NCBI GenBank assembly: GCA_014804695.1
Contig: JAAUZJ010000011.1
Location: 59,874 to 123,873, forward strand
From: Lachnospiraceae bacterium
GTDB lineage: Bacteria > Bacillota > Clostridia > Lachnospirales > Lachnospiraceae
Direction: 5' to 3'
DNA length: 64,000 bases
Shown: in pieces, positions 1 to 9,738 of the stretch
Layout of the letters: each line of letters starts with the position of its first letter
Numbering within the stretch: the first letter of the stretch is position 1
The notes under the pieces: generated by a model
What the model saw: only the letters and a program-made list of their open reading frames with translations
Told to the model about the DNA's origin: nothing
The model's database searches: none
Made by a program: the position numbers and the translations under genes

Positions 1-282
1 GTAGTTAATAAAGATGTAGAAAATTACATTCATGTAAAAGTTGATACGGAAAATTACAGACAAAGAAGAAAAGAAACACTTGAAAATCTTGCAAAGAATA
101 TTTCTTATAAGGTTAAGAGAACAAAAAAACCTGTTTCTTTAGAGCCAATGAATCCTTATGAAAGAAGGATTATACATTCTGCTTTACAGAATGATAAATA
201 TGTAACTACACATAGTGAAGGTGATGAACCTTACAGACATGTTGTAGTAGTATTGAAGAAATATAATAAAGATAAAGTTTAA
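1..282 (+). CDS. jag: Jag/KhpB RNA-binding protein, C-terminal part
   Basis: The window opens inside an open frame that reads in frame 1 to a TAA at 280-282 (93 codons visible). The visible part ends with an R3H-type segment containing MNPYERRIIHSAL, then a serine/glycine-rich HSEGDEP turn and RHVVV, typical of the C terminus of Jag (KhpB). Jag is a KH/R3H single-strand RNA-binding protein linked to cell elongation control in Firmicutes. Its usual neighbours are yidC upstream and mnmE downstream, and mnmE follows here, so identity rests on both motif and synteny. The N-terminal Jag-N and KH domains lie outside the window. A strong hairpin follows the stop, so transcription probably ends before mnmE. 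Confidence 0.9.
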   Translation, partial: VVNKDVENYIHVKVDTENYRQRRKETLENLAKNISYKVKRTKKPVSLEPMNPYERRIIHSALQNDKYVTTHSEGDEPYRHVVVVLKKYNKDKV

Positions 283-366
283 TTTGTTTTGAATTGATAT
301 GATGATTTTTATGATATATATTTTAAAAAGTTATGAATATTAAAAAATATAATATTGTAATTATAA

Positions 367-400
367 AAATTGGAATGTAAATTTATTTACATTCCAATTT
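367..400 (+). terminator. Hairpin terminator after jag
   Basis: A perfect 15-bp inverted repeat (367-381 with 386-400) has a 4-base TTTA loop and is followed by a short T run. The stem is AT-rich, but its length and position 85 bases after the jag stop support a rho-independent terminator. The rest of 283-522 is AT-rich spacer with no ORF; it must hold the mnmE promoter, but no clear -35/-10 pair stands out. Confidence 0.7.
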
Positions 401-522
401 TTATAGGATATATTTAATAATAGTTAAAAATGTAATTAAATTTGAGAAAGGTTAATTGTTAAATATAATGATTATATAAAATTTTAATCCCAGTATTTAA
501 TAATAATTTTTAAATTGATAAT

Positions 523-1914
523 ATGAAAACAGATACAATTGCTGCAATTTCAACTGCCATGTCTAATTCAGGTATAGGAATTATACGAATTAGCGGAGAT
601 GAAGCTATTTCTCTTATTAGTTCTATATTTATAAATAAAAATAATAGAAAATGTTTATCTGATTATAGATCAAATACTATTCATTATGGATTTATTATAG
701 ATGAAGATAAAAATATTATTGATGAAGTTATGGTATCTGTTATGAAATCGCCTAACAGTTATACAACTGAAGATACAGTTGAAATTAATTGCCATGGCGG
801 TGTATTCATGATGAAAAAAATCATGGATGTTGTTTTGAAAACGGGTGTAAGAGCAGCACAGCCCGGTGAGTTTACAAAAAGAGCTTTTTTAAACGGAAGA
901 ATAGATTTATCTGAAGCGGAAGCAGTTATGGATATTATAAATTCAAAAAATGAATTTGCCCTTAAAGCTTCCGTAAGTCAATTAAAGGGTTCAATATCAA
1001 GTGTTATTAAAAAATTAAGAGAAGAGATTTTATATGAGATTGCTTTTATAGAATCTGCTCTGGATGATCCTGAACATATCAGTCTCGATGGTTATCAGGA
1101 AAAACTATCAGAAAAGATTGAAGATATAATTGAAAAACTTAAAAATATGATAGATACTGCAGATAATGGAAAAATCTTAAAAGAAGGCATTAATACTGTT
1201 ATAGTCGGAAAACCAAATGTCGGAAAATCTTCTTTATTAAATATATTAGTCGGTGAAGAAAAAGCAATAGTAACCGATATAGCCGGAACAACAAGGGATG
1301 CTCTTGAAGAGCAGATTAATTTAAATGGAATTATTTTAAATATTATTGATACTGCAGGAATTCGTGATACGGAAGATGTGGTAGAAAAAATTGGTGTTGA
1401 AAAATCTAAGAAACATTTAGAAAATGCCGATTTGATCATATATGTTGTAGATGCTTCCACAAGATTAGATGAAAACGATAATGAAATTATCAAATTATTA
1501 AATGGACGGCAATCAGTGATTCTTTTAAATAAATCTGACTTAGAAACATTAACAACTGAGCAGGATATTAAGCTTTATATGAATAATTCAGATTGTGATA
1601 ATATTATTTCTTTTTCTGCAAAAGAGCAGATAGGCTTGGAAAAATTAGAAGAAACGGTAAAACATTTATTTTTTAACGGTAAAATATTATTTAATGACGA
1701 AGTATACATTACCAATATTCGTCATAAATCTGCTATGCAGGATGCTCTATCCAGTTTAGAGTTAGTTAAACAAAGTATTTTAAATGAAATGCCGGAAGAT
1801 TTTTATTCTATTGATTTGATGAGCGCGTATTCTTCTTTAGGAAAAATTATCGGAGAAGAAGTTGGAGAAGATTTGGTTAATGAAATATTCTCTAAATTTT
1901 GTATGGGAAAATAA
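523..1914 (+). CDS. mnmE: tRNA modification GTPase MnmE
   Basis: MnmE works with MnmG to place the (carboxymethyl)aminomethyl group on U34 of tRNAs that read NNA/NNG codons. The 463-residue product has the family length. The N-terminal formyl-THF-binding domain begins with the typical DTIAAISTA segment. The inserted G domain carries GKPNVGKSS (about 229-237) and DTAGI (about 276-280). The protein ends in FCMGK, the conserved C-terminal C-x-G-K with the catalytic cysteine at about 460. No good Shine-Dalgarno sequence precedes the ATG, but the N terminus matches the family, so this start is kept. mnmG starts 16 bases downstream, so the two are probably co-transcribed. Confidence 0.97.
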   Translation: MKTDTIAAISTAMSNSGIGIIRISGDEAISLISSIFINKNNRKCLSDYRSNTIHYGFIIDEDKNIIDEVMVSVMKSPNSYTTEDTVEINCHGGVFMMKKIMDVVLKTGVRAAQPGEFTKRAFLNGRIDLSEAEAVMDIINSKNEFALKASVSQLKGSISSVIKKLREEILYEIAFIESALDDPEHISLDGYQEKLSEKIEDIIEKLKNMIDTADNGKILKEGINTVIVGKPNVGKSSLLNILVGEEKAIVTDIAGTTRDALEEQINLNGIILNIIDTAGIRDTEDVVEKIGVEKSKKHLENADLIIYVVDASTRLDENDNEIIKLLNGRQSVILLNKSDLETLTTEQDIKLYMNNSDCDNIISFSAKEQIGLEKLEETVKHLFFNGKILFNDEVYITNIRHKSAMQDALSSLELVKQSILNEMPEDFYSIDLMSAYSSLGKIIGEEVGEDLVNEIFSKFCMGK

Positions 1915-1930
1915 GAAAAGAGGTTTTCAT

Positions 1931-3892
1931 ATGTCTATAGAAAAAACAGATCGGATAGAAAAATCATATGATGTTGCAGTAATAGGAGCCGGTCATGCCG
2001 GATGTGAGGCAGCTTTGGCCTGTGCAAGAATGGGATTTGAAACTATTATTTTTACGGTAAGTATAGACAGTATAGCTATGATGCCTTGTAATCCGAATAT
2101 TGGAGGAACTTCCAAGGGACATTTGGTAAGGGAAATAGATGCCCTTGGTGGCGAGATGGGTAAGAATATTGATAAAACTTTTATACAATCTAAGATGTTG
2201 AACAAATCCAAAGGTCCTGCCGTTCATTCTCTTCGTGCACAAGCTGATAAATCTGAGTATTCCAGAGAAATGCGTAAAGTTTTAGAAAACCAGGAACATC
2301 TTACAATAAAGCAGGCTGAGGTTTGCGAATTAATTACTGAAGATATAGATGTTTCAGATAAAAGCGATTTAGATGAAAATACTTTTATGGCTTGCAATGG
2401 GTATGGTAAAAAAATTATTGGTGTAAAAACCTTTACCGGTACAATATATATATGTAAAGCTGTTATTTTGTGTACCGGAACTTATTTAAATGCAAGATGT
2501 TTATGTGGTGAAGCTATTACTTATACAGGACCAAACGGTCTACAGTCGGCAAACCATTTAACTGATTCTTTGAAAAAAATAGGAGTTGAAATGCGTAGAT
2601 TTAAGACAGGCACTCCTGCAAGAATGGACAAACGCTCTATAGATTTCAGTAAAATGGAAGAACAGTTTGGAGATGAAAAAGTTGTTCCGTTTTCTTTTTC
2701 TACCGATCCGGAAGATGTACAGATAGATCAGGTTTCATGCTGGCTTACTTATACTAATGAAAAAACTCATGAAATTATTAGAGGGAGTTTAGACCGTTCA
2801 CCTATTTATGCAGGAGTTATTGAAGGAACCGGACCAAGATATTGTCCGTCTATTGAAGATAAAGTTGTAAAATTTGCCGATAAAGACAGGCATCAGGTTT
2901 TTATTGAACCGGAAGGCTTACATACTAATGAAATGTATGTTGGTGGTATGTCTTCATCTTTGCCTGAAGATGTACAGCTTGCCATGTACAGAACTGTTCC
3001 GGGACTGGAAAATTGCAAAATAGTAAGAAATGCTTATGCTATTGAATATGATTGTATTAATCCGAAACAATTATATCCGACTTTGGAGTTTAAAAATATA
3101 AAAGGACTTTTCAGTGGTGGGCAGTTTAATGGAAGCAGCGGATATGAAGAAGCGGCAGCTCAAGGGTTGATTGCAGGAATTAATGCAGCTCTTATGCTTC
3201 TTGGAAAAGAACTTATTACTTTGGATCGCTCAGAAGCATATATAGGAGTTTTAATTGATGACCTTGTAACAAAAGAAAATTTTGAACCTTACAGGATGAT
3301 GACTTCAAGAGCAGAATATAGATTATTGCTTCGTCAGGATAATGCAGATTTAAGACTTAGAGAAATTGGATATAATGTCGGACTTATTTCAAAAGAGCAA
3401 TATGATAAGACCTTGAATAAGAAAAATTTAATTGAAAAAGAAATAGAGAGACTAAAAAATACAATGATTGGTGCATCTAAGACTCATCAGGAATTTTTAG
3501 AGAAACATGGAAGCTCTCAGTTAAAAACAGGAACTAATCTTGCAGAATTAATGTGCCGTCCTGAACTTAATTATGAAATTTTATCTGAAATTGATTTGGA
3601 TCGTCAACCTCTTCCTGATGATGTAATTGAGCAGGTTGAAATTGAAGTTAAATACGAAGGTTATATTGATAGACAGTTAAGACAGGTTGAGCAGTATAAA
3701 AAAATGGAAAGAAAATTGATTCCGTCTGATTTAGATTATAATGATATAAAGAGTCTGCGTTTAGAAGCAAGGCAGAAACTTATAGATTATAAACCTGTTT
3801 CGGTTGGACAGGCTTCCAGAATATCCGGAGTTTCGCCTGCGGATATTTCGGTGTTATTAGTATATTTGGAGCATTTTAATAAAATGAAGTGA
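1931..3892 (+). CDS. mnmG: tRNA uridine-5-carboxymethylaminomethyl synthase MnmG
   Basis: FAD-dependent partner of MnmE in wobble-uridine modification. The Rossmann FAD motif [12 protein letters not shown] lies close to the N terminus, followed by the family-typical [29 protein letters not shown] and [20 protein letters not shown] are the other classic MnmG signatures. I chose ATG 1931 rather than the longer frame starting at 1862: 1931 has AAGAGG eight bases upstream, and the longer start would overlap mnmE and add 23 residues unlike the family. The resulting 653 residues are close to the usual 620-640. Followed by rsmG in the common mnmE-mnmG-rsmG order. Confidence 0.97.
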   Translation: MSIEKTDRIEKSYDVAVIGAGHAGCEAALACARMGFETIIFTVSIDSIAMMPCNPNIGGTSKGHLVREIDALGGEMGKNIDKTFIQSKMLNKSKGPAVHSLRAQADKSEYSREMRKVLENQEHLTIKQAEVCELITEDIDVSDKSDLDENTFMACNGYGKKIIGVKTFTGTIYICKAVILCTGTYLNARCLCGEAITYTGPNGLQSANHLTDSLKKIGVEMRRFKTGTPARMDKRSIDFSKMEEQFGDEKVVPFSFSTDPEDVQIDQVSCWLTYTNEKTHEIIRGSLDRSPIYAGVIEGTGPRYCPSIEDKVVKFADKDRHQVFIEPEGLHTNEMYVGGMSSSLPEDVQLAMYRTVPGLENCKIVRNAYAIEYDCINPKQLYPTLEFKNIKGLFSGGQFNGSSGYEEAAAQGLIAGINAALMLLGKELITLDRSEAYIGVLIDDLVTKENFEPYRMMTSRAEYRLLLRQDNADLRLREIGYNVGLISKEQYDKTLNKKNLIEKEIERLKNTMIGASKTHQEFLEKHGSSQLKTGTNLAELMCRPELNYEILSEIDLDRQPLPDDVIEQVEIEVKYEGYIDRQLRQVEQYKKMERKLIPSDLDYNDIKSLRLEARQKLIDYKPVSVGQASRISGVSPADISVLLVYLEHFNKMK

Positions 3893-4008
3893 TAGATAAA
3901 ATTTAAGTTCTGTTTATTGATAAGATTTTTATATAAAATTTGAAAATAGAATAGAAATCGATTTTATTAATGTGATAATAAAGTTATTGCTTAGATTTAG
4001 GAGACTAT

Positions 4009-4785
4009 ATGATAAATATAGATTTAAAAAATTACGAATTAAATATATTTATTAAAGATTTAGAAGAATTAAATATAATATTGAATGAAAAACAATTATG
4101 CCAGTTTATGAAGTATTATGAACTTTTAATTGAATGGAATCAGGTAATGAATCTGACTGCAATTACTGACTTTGATGAAGTTCTTAAGAAACATTTCATA
4201 GACAGTCTTTCATTGATAAAAGTATATAGAGTTAATTCCAATGTGAATTCAGAAATTTCTTCTGAATTAAATTCTTCTATATCACTTATTGATGTCGGAA
4301 CAGGAGCAGGCTTTCCAGGAATACCATTAAAAATTGCTTTTCCTAAAATTGAGATTACTTTATTGGATTCTTTAAATAAAAGAATAAACTTTTTGAATAC
4401 CGTAATTGAAGAACTTGGACTTGAAGATATTGAAGCAATTCATGGAAGGGCGGAAGATTTTTCAAAAAAAGGAATGTTTAGAGAAAAGTTTGATTTATGT
4501 GTTTCAAGGGCAGTTGCCAATCTTTCAACACTTTCCGAATATTGTCTTCCATATGTAAAAGTCGGTGGAAAATTTATTTCATACAAATCAGAAAAAATTA
4601 CAGAAGAAATTGCAAGTGCAAAAAAGGCTGTTTCAGTTTTGGGAGGTAAAATTGAAAATCAGGTAGAATTTATGATACCAAATTCGGATATTTACAGGAA
4701 TCTTGTAGTTATTAATAAAAATAAGAAGACTCCTGACAAATATCCGCGTAAAGCAGGAATTCCTGCAAAAAATCCTATATTATAA
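4009..4785 (+). CDS. rsmG: 16S rRNA (guanine-527-N7) methyltransferase RsmG
   Basis: RsmG (GidB) methylates G527 of 16S rRNA using SAM; loss gives low-level streptomycin resistance in other bacteria. The protein (258 residues) has the SAM-binding glycine motif DVGTGAGFPGIPL, followed by LLDSLNKRINFL, and CVSRAVANL later in the fold. The ATG is preceded by TAGGAG. The C terminus has a lysine/proline-rich tail (TPDKYPRKAGIPAKNP), typical of Firmicute RsmG. A 116-base spacer separates it from mnmG. Confidence 0.96.
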   Translation: MINIDLKNYELNIFIKDLEELNIILNEKQLCQFMKYYELLIEWNQVMNLTAITDFDEVLKKHFIDSLSLIKVYRVNSNVNSEISSELNSSISLIDVGTGAGFPGIPLKIAFPKIEITLLDSLNKRINFLNTVIEELGLEDIEAIHGRAEDFSKKGMFREKFDLCVSRAVANLSTLSEYCLPYVKVGGKFISYKSEKITEEIASAKKAVSVLGGKIENQVEFMIPNSDIYRNLVVINKNKKTPDKYPRKAGIPAKNPIL

Positions 4786-4833
4786 GTGTAATTCTAAAAA
4801 CTGCAATTTTATGAATGCTATGTAGTATTTAAC

Positions 4834-5778
4834 TTATAAAAATATCTTAATAAGCTCCAAAACTTTATCCGGTGATTCAAGCTGCGGAAGATGCTTTGTT
4901 TCCGGAATATATTCTAATTCAATTGAATTATTATAATAAGAGTAATTTTCTAATATTGTTTCGATATCTTCTTTTTCTTTTCCGCCCATAATAAGCATAC
5001 TGTTGTTTATGTCTTTAAGAGCATAAATAATATTTGTGTTCATATATTTTGCAATGAAGCTTGCAAAAGAATATTTTGCATAATAACCGGATTTTTGTGA
5101 TGCTTCAAGATAATTTAAAATATATTTCTTTTTTATTTTTGATTTATCATAGAAATAATTTTCTTTGAATGTTTTTTCAAATGAATGTTTTGTATTTAAA
5201 ATATTATAAATAAAAGTTCCAAGAATCGGAGTTTCAATTATAAACTTCAAAAATTTTAGTTGATTGGACGGAATCTGATTTTGACTATATAAGCTTTGGG
5301 GATTTATAAAAATCATTTTGTCAAAAAAGCCAAGGTTATTGTGACATGCCATAATGACAAAAGGAACAGAATAACCAGTAGCAATGACAGAAGTTTTCTT
5401 TCCAATTACATTTTTAGTAAAATCTGTTACAAGCTGTTCAAATAAATTATTAGTATAAGTTATTGTAGGTTTTTCTGAAAGACCATAGCCTAACAAATCT
5501 AAAGTATAAACCTCATGTTTATCTGTTAAATTATCTGTTAAACGATGAAATTCATAACTTGAACTTCCGGATGTAAGATCATGTATAAAAAGTAAAGGGG
5601 TTCCTTTTCCTTTCTTATTATATCTAATATTTCCAAAACGCCATTTGTAATATTGATTTTCAGAATATGACAACAGGTTTTTTGAAGTATGTAAAAAGTT
5701 TTTCAATCTATTTATTATATGAATTGAAGCAATTGAAGATGAGGATAATAGAGTAACTGTTAGAATTTTCTTTTTCAT
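4834..5778 (-). CDS. Membrane-anchored alpha/beta hydrolase
   Basis: An alpha/beta-hydrolase fold protein of 314 residues, specific substrate unknown. A short hydrophobic N terminus after MKKKI suggests a signal anchor. LLFIHDLTSGSSSYEF is the strand-3/oxyanion region, GYSVPF the nucleophile elbow (Gly-Tyr-Ser-Val-Pro rather than GxSxG), MGGKEKED the acid-loop region, and a late histidine occurs in ETKHLPQLESP, followed by a family-typical C-terminal LELIKIFL. A longer frame begins at 5799, but GGAG lies 11 bases before the ATG at 5778, so that start is preferred. It is oriented against the surrounding origin-proximal genes and is as AT-rich as they are. Confidence 0.8.
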   Translation of the reverse strand: MKKKILTVTLLSSSSIASIHIINRLKNFLHTSKNLLSYSENQYYKWRFGNIRYNKKGKGTPLLFIHDLTSGSSSYEFHRLTDNLTDKHEVYTLDLLGYGLSEKPTITYTNNLFEQLVTDFTKNVIGKKTSVIATGYSVPFVIMACHNNLGFFDKMIFINPQSLYSQNQIPSNQLKFLKFIIETPILGTFIYNILNTKHSFEKTFKENYFYDKSKIKKKYILNYLEASQKSGYYAKYSFASFIAKYMNTNIIYALKDINNSMLIMGGKEKEDIETILENYSYYNNSIELEYIPETKHLPQLESPDKVLELIKIFL

Positions 5779-5993
5779 TATTGTATTTTCTCCGTTCATT
5801 TTATTTTTGCGAGAAACTAGTCAAGTGACTGCCGCGATGATAAAATTTCTTTATATAAAAATTATTATACTTTATATTGTGAATGATTACAAATTAAAGA
5901 TTATTTTAATGTATTTTTATTGTGCATTAGTAGTTTAAATATTGATATATGATATATTTTAACAGTTATATTACTACAATGTAATAATTTTAA

Positions 5994-6009
5994 TGTTTCA
6001 CGTGAAACA
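5994..6009. promoter_or_regulatory. parS: parS centromere site 1
   Basis: TGTTTCACGTGAAACA, a perfect 16-base palindrome identical to the consensus parS site bound by ParB/Spo0J. It lies 264 bases upstream of parA. ParB loads here as a CTP-dependent clamp and spreads to form the segregation complex. Confidence 0.95.
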
Positions 6010-6042
6010 TTTGTATTGAAAAAAATTCCATCCACAAGATAA

Positions 6043-6058
6043 TGTTTCACGTGAAACA
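6043..6058. promoter_or_regulatory. parS: parS centromere site 2
   Basis: A second perfect TGTTTCACGTGAAACA, 49 bases from site 1 start to start. The tandem arrangement in the parA leader suggests both a partition function and possible autoregulation of parAB by ParB. Confidence 0.95.
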
Positions 6059-6087
6059 ATTTTACTCAAGATATTGTAAAAAAATCT

Positions 6088-6128
6088 GTGAAACATTTCT
6101 ATTTTTACAAAATATATTCCGTGAAACA
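6088..6128. promoter_or_regulatory. Two parS half-sites
   Basis: GTGAAACA, the right half of parS, occurs at 6088-6095 and again at 6121-6128, 33 bases apart, without matching left halves (the second keeps 12 of 16 positions). They sit between the full parS sites and parA. They may be decayed parS copies or weak ParB contacts. The remaining sequence from 5779 to 6273 has no other gene; TATAAT hexamers at 6205-6210 and 6223-6228 are candidate -10 elements for parA, without convincing -35 partners. Confidence 0.5.
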
Positions 6129-6273
6129 TTTTTTAAATTGTATTTTACTCAAATAGTCGTATAAGAATTATCTTTTTATAAAATTTAAATATTTTTCTAT
6201 AGATTATAATACTAATTAGTGTTATAATCGTGTACAGACAAAAGAAATGGGGAAGAATTGGAGAAAATAAAAT

Positions 6274-7047
6274 ATGGGAAGAACGATTGCAATAGCAAAT
6301 CAAAAAGGTGGTGTTGGTAAAACAACAACATCTATTAATTTAGCTGCTGCTCTTGCGGCAAAGGGAAAACGGGTTTTAGTTATAGATACTGATCCACAGG
6401 GAAATACAACAAGTGGTTTTGGTGTTGAGAAAAACGATTTAGAAAATACAATTTATGAATTAATACTTAGTGAATGTTCTATAGAAGAATGTATTTTAAA
6501 GGATGTTATTCCCGGAGTTTCTATAATTCCATCTAATGTTAATCTTGCTGCGGCAGAGATTGAATTGATTGGCGTAGATAAAAAAGAGTACATATTGAAA
6601 AATGAAGTAGATTGGGTGAAAGATAAATATGATTTTATTATCATAGATTGTCCTCCTTCTTTAAGTATGCTTACAATTAATTCTATGACAACAGCTGATA
6701 CGGTATTGGTGCCTATTCAATGTGAGTACTACGCTCTTGAGGGATTGAGCCAGTTAATTCACACAGTAAATCTTGTGAAAGAAAGATTAAATCCCGATTT
6801 GGATATGGAAGGCGTAGTATTTACGATGTATGATTCCAGAACAAATCTTTCTATGCAGGTAGTAGAAAATGTAAAAAGCCATTTAAGCCAGAATGTTTAC
6901 AAAACGTTGATACCAAGAAATATCAGGCTGGCAGAAGCACCAAGTTATGGTATGCCAATTAATCTTTATGATCCAAAATCTGCCGGTGCAGAAGCGTATA
7001 TGTCATTGGCTGATGAAGTAATAAATAATAAATCGAAAAATCAGTAA
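6274..7047 (+). CDS. parA: Chromosome partition ATPase ParA/Soj
   Basis: Deviant Walker-type ATPase that binds DNA non-specifically when ATP-bound and, with ParB, drives origin segregation; in sporulating Firmicutes (Soj) it also modulates DnaA. The product is 257 residues. The deviant Walker A KGGVGKTTT is at residues 11-19, followed by DPQGN (A' motif), the IIDCPPS Walker B and a VPIQCEYYALEG segment typical of Soj. The ATG has GGAG about 10 bases upstream. parB follows after 38 bases. Confidence 0.97.
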   Translation: MGRTIAIANQKGGVGKTTTSINLAAALAAKGKRVLVIDTDPQGNTTSGFGVEKNDLENTIYELILSECSIEECILKDVIPGVSIIPSNVNLAAAEIELIGVDKKEYILKNEVDWVKDKYDFIIIDCPPSLSMLTINSMTTADTVLVPIQCEYYALEGLSQLIHTVNLVKERLNPDLDMEGVVFTMYDSRTNLSMQVVENVKSHLSQNVYKTLIPRNIRLAEAPSYGMPINLYDPKSAGAEAYMSLADEVINNKSKNQ

Positions 7048-7085
7048 TTTTTTAGTTTGAATAATGGAAAGGATATGGTATTAAT

Positions 7086-7985
7086 ATGGCGGCAAGAGGA
7101 TTGGGGAAGGGATTGGATGCACTTATTCCAACTGTATCGACTGATACAAAGAAAAAAAGTGCCGAAGCTGATAATGCTGCGGAAAAAGAACAGGAAACTA
7201 TAGTAAAAATTACAAAGATAGAGCCAAACCGTGAACAGCCCAGAAAAAATTTTGATGAAGATGCGCTTCAGGAGTTGGCAGATTCTATTAAGCAATTTGG
7301 CTTACTACAGCCTATTCTTGTTCAGGATAGAAAAACTTATTATGAAATTATTGCCGGAGAGCGTCGCTGGCGTGCTGCTAAGCTTGCCGGATTAAAAGAA
7401 GTTCCTGTAATAATACGTGATTATACGGAACAGGAAATTGTTGAAATTTCTTTGATTGAAAATATTCAAAGAGAAGATTTGAATCCTATTGAAGAAGCTC
7501 TTGCTTATAAAAGACTTTTAACAGAATTTAATCTAAAGCAAGAAGAAGTAGCGGAAAGGGTATCTAAAAGCAGGACTGCCGTTACAAATTCAATGAGACT
7601 TCTGAAATTATGTGATGAAGTACAGCAGATGATTGTTGATGACAAAATTTCAACCGGACATGCCAGGGCTTTAATTACTATAGAAGATCCGGAGCAGCAG
7701 TATGAAATTGCACAGAAAATCTATAATGAAAAACTAAGCGTTCGTGATGTAGAAAAATTAGTTAAGAATTTAAATAAACCTGAAAAACCTAAAAAAGAAT
7801 CGACCGTAGAAAATAGCAGCCTCAATGTAATTTATCAGGATGTAGAAGAAAAATTAAAACAGGTGCTTGGAACAAAGGTTTCTATTGATTCTAAAGGAAA
7901 CGGTTCGGGAAAAATTGAAATTGAATTTTATACACATGATGATTTGGACAGGATTATAGATTTATTATCCAAAGCGGAGGATTAA
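7086..7985 (+). CDS. parB: Chromosome partition protein ParB/Spo0J
   Basis: Site-specific DNA-binding CTPase that binds parS. The 299 residues start with the usual ARGLGKGLDALIP peptide that stimulates ParA. The N-terminal ParB/CTP domain has NREQPRKNF, the GERRWRA motif and SLIENIQREDLNPIEEA. A helix-turn-helix region follows (LKQEEVAERVSKSRTAVTN), then the C-terminal dimerisation domain. The start is set by AAAGGA upstream and by the conserved N terminus. The next gene begins one base after the stop codon, so they are translationally linked. Confidence 0.97.
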   Translation: MAARGLGKGLDALIPTVSTDTKKKSAEADNAAEKEQETIVKITKIEPNREQPRKNFDEDALQELADSIKQFGLLQPILVQDRKTYYEIIAGERRWRAAKLAGLKEVPVIIRDYTEQEIVEISLIENIQREDLNPIEEALAYKRLLTEFNLKQEEVAERVSKSRTAVTNSMRLLKLCDEVQQMIVDDKISTGHARALITIEDPEQQYEIAQKIYNEKLSVRDVEKLVKNLNKPEKPKKESTVENSSLNVIYQDVEEKLKQVLGTKVSIDSKGNGSGKIEIEFYTHDDLDRIIDLLSKAED

Positions 7986-7986
7986 A

Positions 7987-8502
7987 ATGAACTACGATTT
8001 ACTAAAGAGTATGGGGCTTGGAAATTTTGATATTACCTATATTTTTATTGGTATGCTTGCTCTTATTCTCATTTTAATAATATTGGTTATTATTCAAATG
8101 GTCAGTGTTGGAAAATTAAAAAAGAAATACAGAAAGTTTATGTCTGGTAAAAATGCTAAGAATCTTGAGTCAGATATTATAGATTTATTTGAAGATAATA
8201 AATTTATTAAAATTTCTCTTGAAAAAAACAGTAAAGATATTCATACTTTATATAAAAGACTGGAAGATACTTTCCAAAAAGTTGGTATTGTAAAGTATGA
8301 TGCTTTTAACCAGATGGGTGGAAAGTTAAGTTTTTGTCTAGCTATGTTAGATGAAAATAATAACGGATTTCTTCTGAATTCGGTCCACAGTACGGAAGGA
8401 TGTTATTCTTATACAAAAGAGATAAAAAATGGTGAATGTGATATTTCCTTAGGAGATGAAGAAAGAGAAGCATTAGATATAGCAATGAAGAATACTGATT
8501 GA
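7987..8502 (+). CDS. DUF4446 membrane protein
   Basis: A 171-residue protein with one N-terminal transmembrane helix (about residues 18-42, rich in I/L) followed by a cytoplasmic part with a helical KKKYRKFMSG segment and a domain containing VGIVKYDAFNQMGGKLSF and GFLLNSVHSTEGCYSYTKEI. These are hallmarks of DUF4446 proteins, which commonly sit directly after parB in Clostridia. No biochemical role is established. The one-base spacing to parB points to the parAB operon and hence a possible accessory role in partition or division; that is inference. Confidence 0.88.
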   Translation: MNYDLLKSMGLGNFDITYIFIGMLALILILIILVIIQMVSVGKLKKKYRKFMSGKNAKNLESDIIDLFEDNKFIKISLEKNSKDIHTLYKRLEDTFQKVGIVKYDAFNQMGGKLSFCLAMLDENNNGFLLNSVHSTEGCYSYTKEIKNGECDISLGDEEREALDIAMKNTD

Positions 8503-8513
8503 CAAAGTGATGA

Positions 8514-9590
8514 ATGATTAATAAAATAACGGTTGGTATACATATGACTAGAAAAAAGTGCAGTGTTGATGAATTAACAGGTAAAGAAAGCCTTGCCAGA
8601 AGTGTGATCACTGATGACTATAATATATTGCTGTCATCGGGAACAGTTTTGAAAAAGGAATATATTGATAAACTTAAAGAATTGAATATATCTGAAGTTT
8701 ACATATGGGAAGAAGGTACGGAGTCAGTCGCAATTTTAAAAGAGGATTTAGAAGAAATTTTTAAATCCGAAGTAAAAAATGTGCTGGAGAGACATACATA
8801 TTATCATAATGAGGAATTAATAGAATTAAATAGGACGGCAGATAATATTATAACAAATATTCTTGAGGAAGAAGAAGTTGTTAATAAGATATTTGATATC
8901 AGGGAAAGAAGCTCTGACGTTTACGAACATTCTATTAGTATATGCAGTCTTGCAACAGTATTAGCGCTTCGTTTAGGACTTCCACATAAATTAATACATG
9001 ACATATGTGTCGGTTGTTTATTGCATGATCTGGGTCTTCTTTATGTAACAATTGACTATACTAATGTAAATGTAGAAGAATTGTCTGAGATAGAATATGC
9101 TGAATATAGAAAACATACTGTCTATGGATATTCTTCATTACAAGGAGAAAATTGGATTTCCAATGTAAGCAAGAATATGATATTATATCATCATGAAAGA
9201 ATTGATGGTTCCGGATATCCTTTGAAAGCAACGGATATCCCATTAGAATGTCGTATTATTCAGGTGTGTGACGCTTTTGATGAAATGATATGCGGTATCG
9301 GATGTGAAAGAGTTAAGGTTTACGAAGCGGTAGAATATTTGAAAAATTTCAGAGGTATCAAATTTGATGCTAAAATAGTAGATGCATTTTTGGAATTTAC
9401 TGCCGTATATCCCGCAGGTACTTATGTAAGAACCAACGAGGGAGAAATAGGTATAGTGCTTCGCCAGAATAAGCAGTTTCCGGGAAGACCTATTATTAAT
9501 ATAGTTAAGGATAAAGATGGTAAGACGGTAAGTGTTATTAAAGACTTACTGAAAATAAATAATATTTATATTAAGGAAGTCATAGGATAA
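8514..9590 (+). CDS. HD-GYP domain cyclic-di-GMP phosphodiesterase-like protein
   Basis: The 358-residue product has an N-terminal region related to the domain that often precedes HD-GYP (SVDELTGKESLARSV), then the HD-GYP core: LLHDLGLLYV (HD pair), YHHERIDGSGYP (the GYP signature) and CRIIQVCDAFDEM. HD-GYP proteins hydrolyse c-di-GMP or cGAMP-type dinucleotides with a di-metal centre. The C terminus has a small beta domain (YPAGTYVRTNEGEIGIVLRQN) common in these proteins. An alternative ATG at 8544 is closer to the usual N terminus of the family; neither start has a strong ribosome binding site. The gene starts 11 bases after the DUF4446 stop. Confidence 0.88.
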   Translation: MINKITVGIHMTRKKCSVDELTGKESLARSVITDDYNILLSSGTVLKKEYIDKLKELNISEVYIWEEGTESVAILKEDLEEIFKSEVKNVLERHTYYHNEELIELNRTADNIITNILEEEEVVNKIFDIRERSSDVYEHSISICSLATVLALRLGLPHKLIHDICVGCLLHDLGLLYVTIDYTNVNVEELSEIEYAEYRKHTVYGYSSLQGENWISNVSKNMILYHHERIDGSGYPLKATDIPLECRIIQVCDAFDEMICGIGCERVKVYEAVEYLKNFRGIKFDAKIVDAFLEFTAVYPAGTYVRTNEGEIGIVLRQNKQFPGRPIINIVKDKDGKTVSVIKDLLKINNIYIKEVIG

Positions 9591-9733
9591 AGGAGCATAG
9601 TGTGAGAAGTACTTCTAAAGCTCACAGCAAAGGCTGCTTCGCTAAGAAGTACTAAGTCTCACACTGAAGAATGCCCAAAATACAGGCATTCTTCATCCCA
9701 ATAAATTCGCAGGTTGAGAAAGGAGCAGGAGTA
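9588..9733 (+). repeat. Family A palindromic leader element before serS
   Basis: The gap between the HD-GYP gene and serS is filled by stacked palindromes. AGTGTGAGA plus AGTACTTCT at the left pairs with AGAAGTACT and TCTCACACT at the right (about 9598-9665). A second hairpin GAAGAATGCC/GGCATTCTTC follows (9666-9694), and TCGCAGGTTGAG (9707-9718) lies directly before the serS ribosome binding site. The left boundary AAAGGAGCATAGTGTGA and the right boundary TCGCAGGTTGAG both recur near 24.8 kb before cca. No T-box features (no T-box consensus, no specifier loop that I can recognise) were found although serS follows. Confidence 0.75.
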
Positions 9734-9738
9734 TTACT

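Noticed and set aside
9591-9738. A T-box riboswitch upstream of serS
   Set aside because: The gap is structured but lacks the T-box consensus and a recognisable Ser specifier loop; it matches the repeat family found before cca instead.
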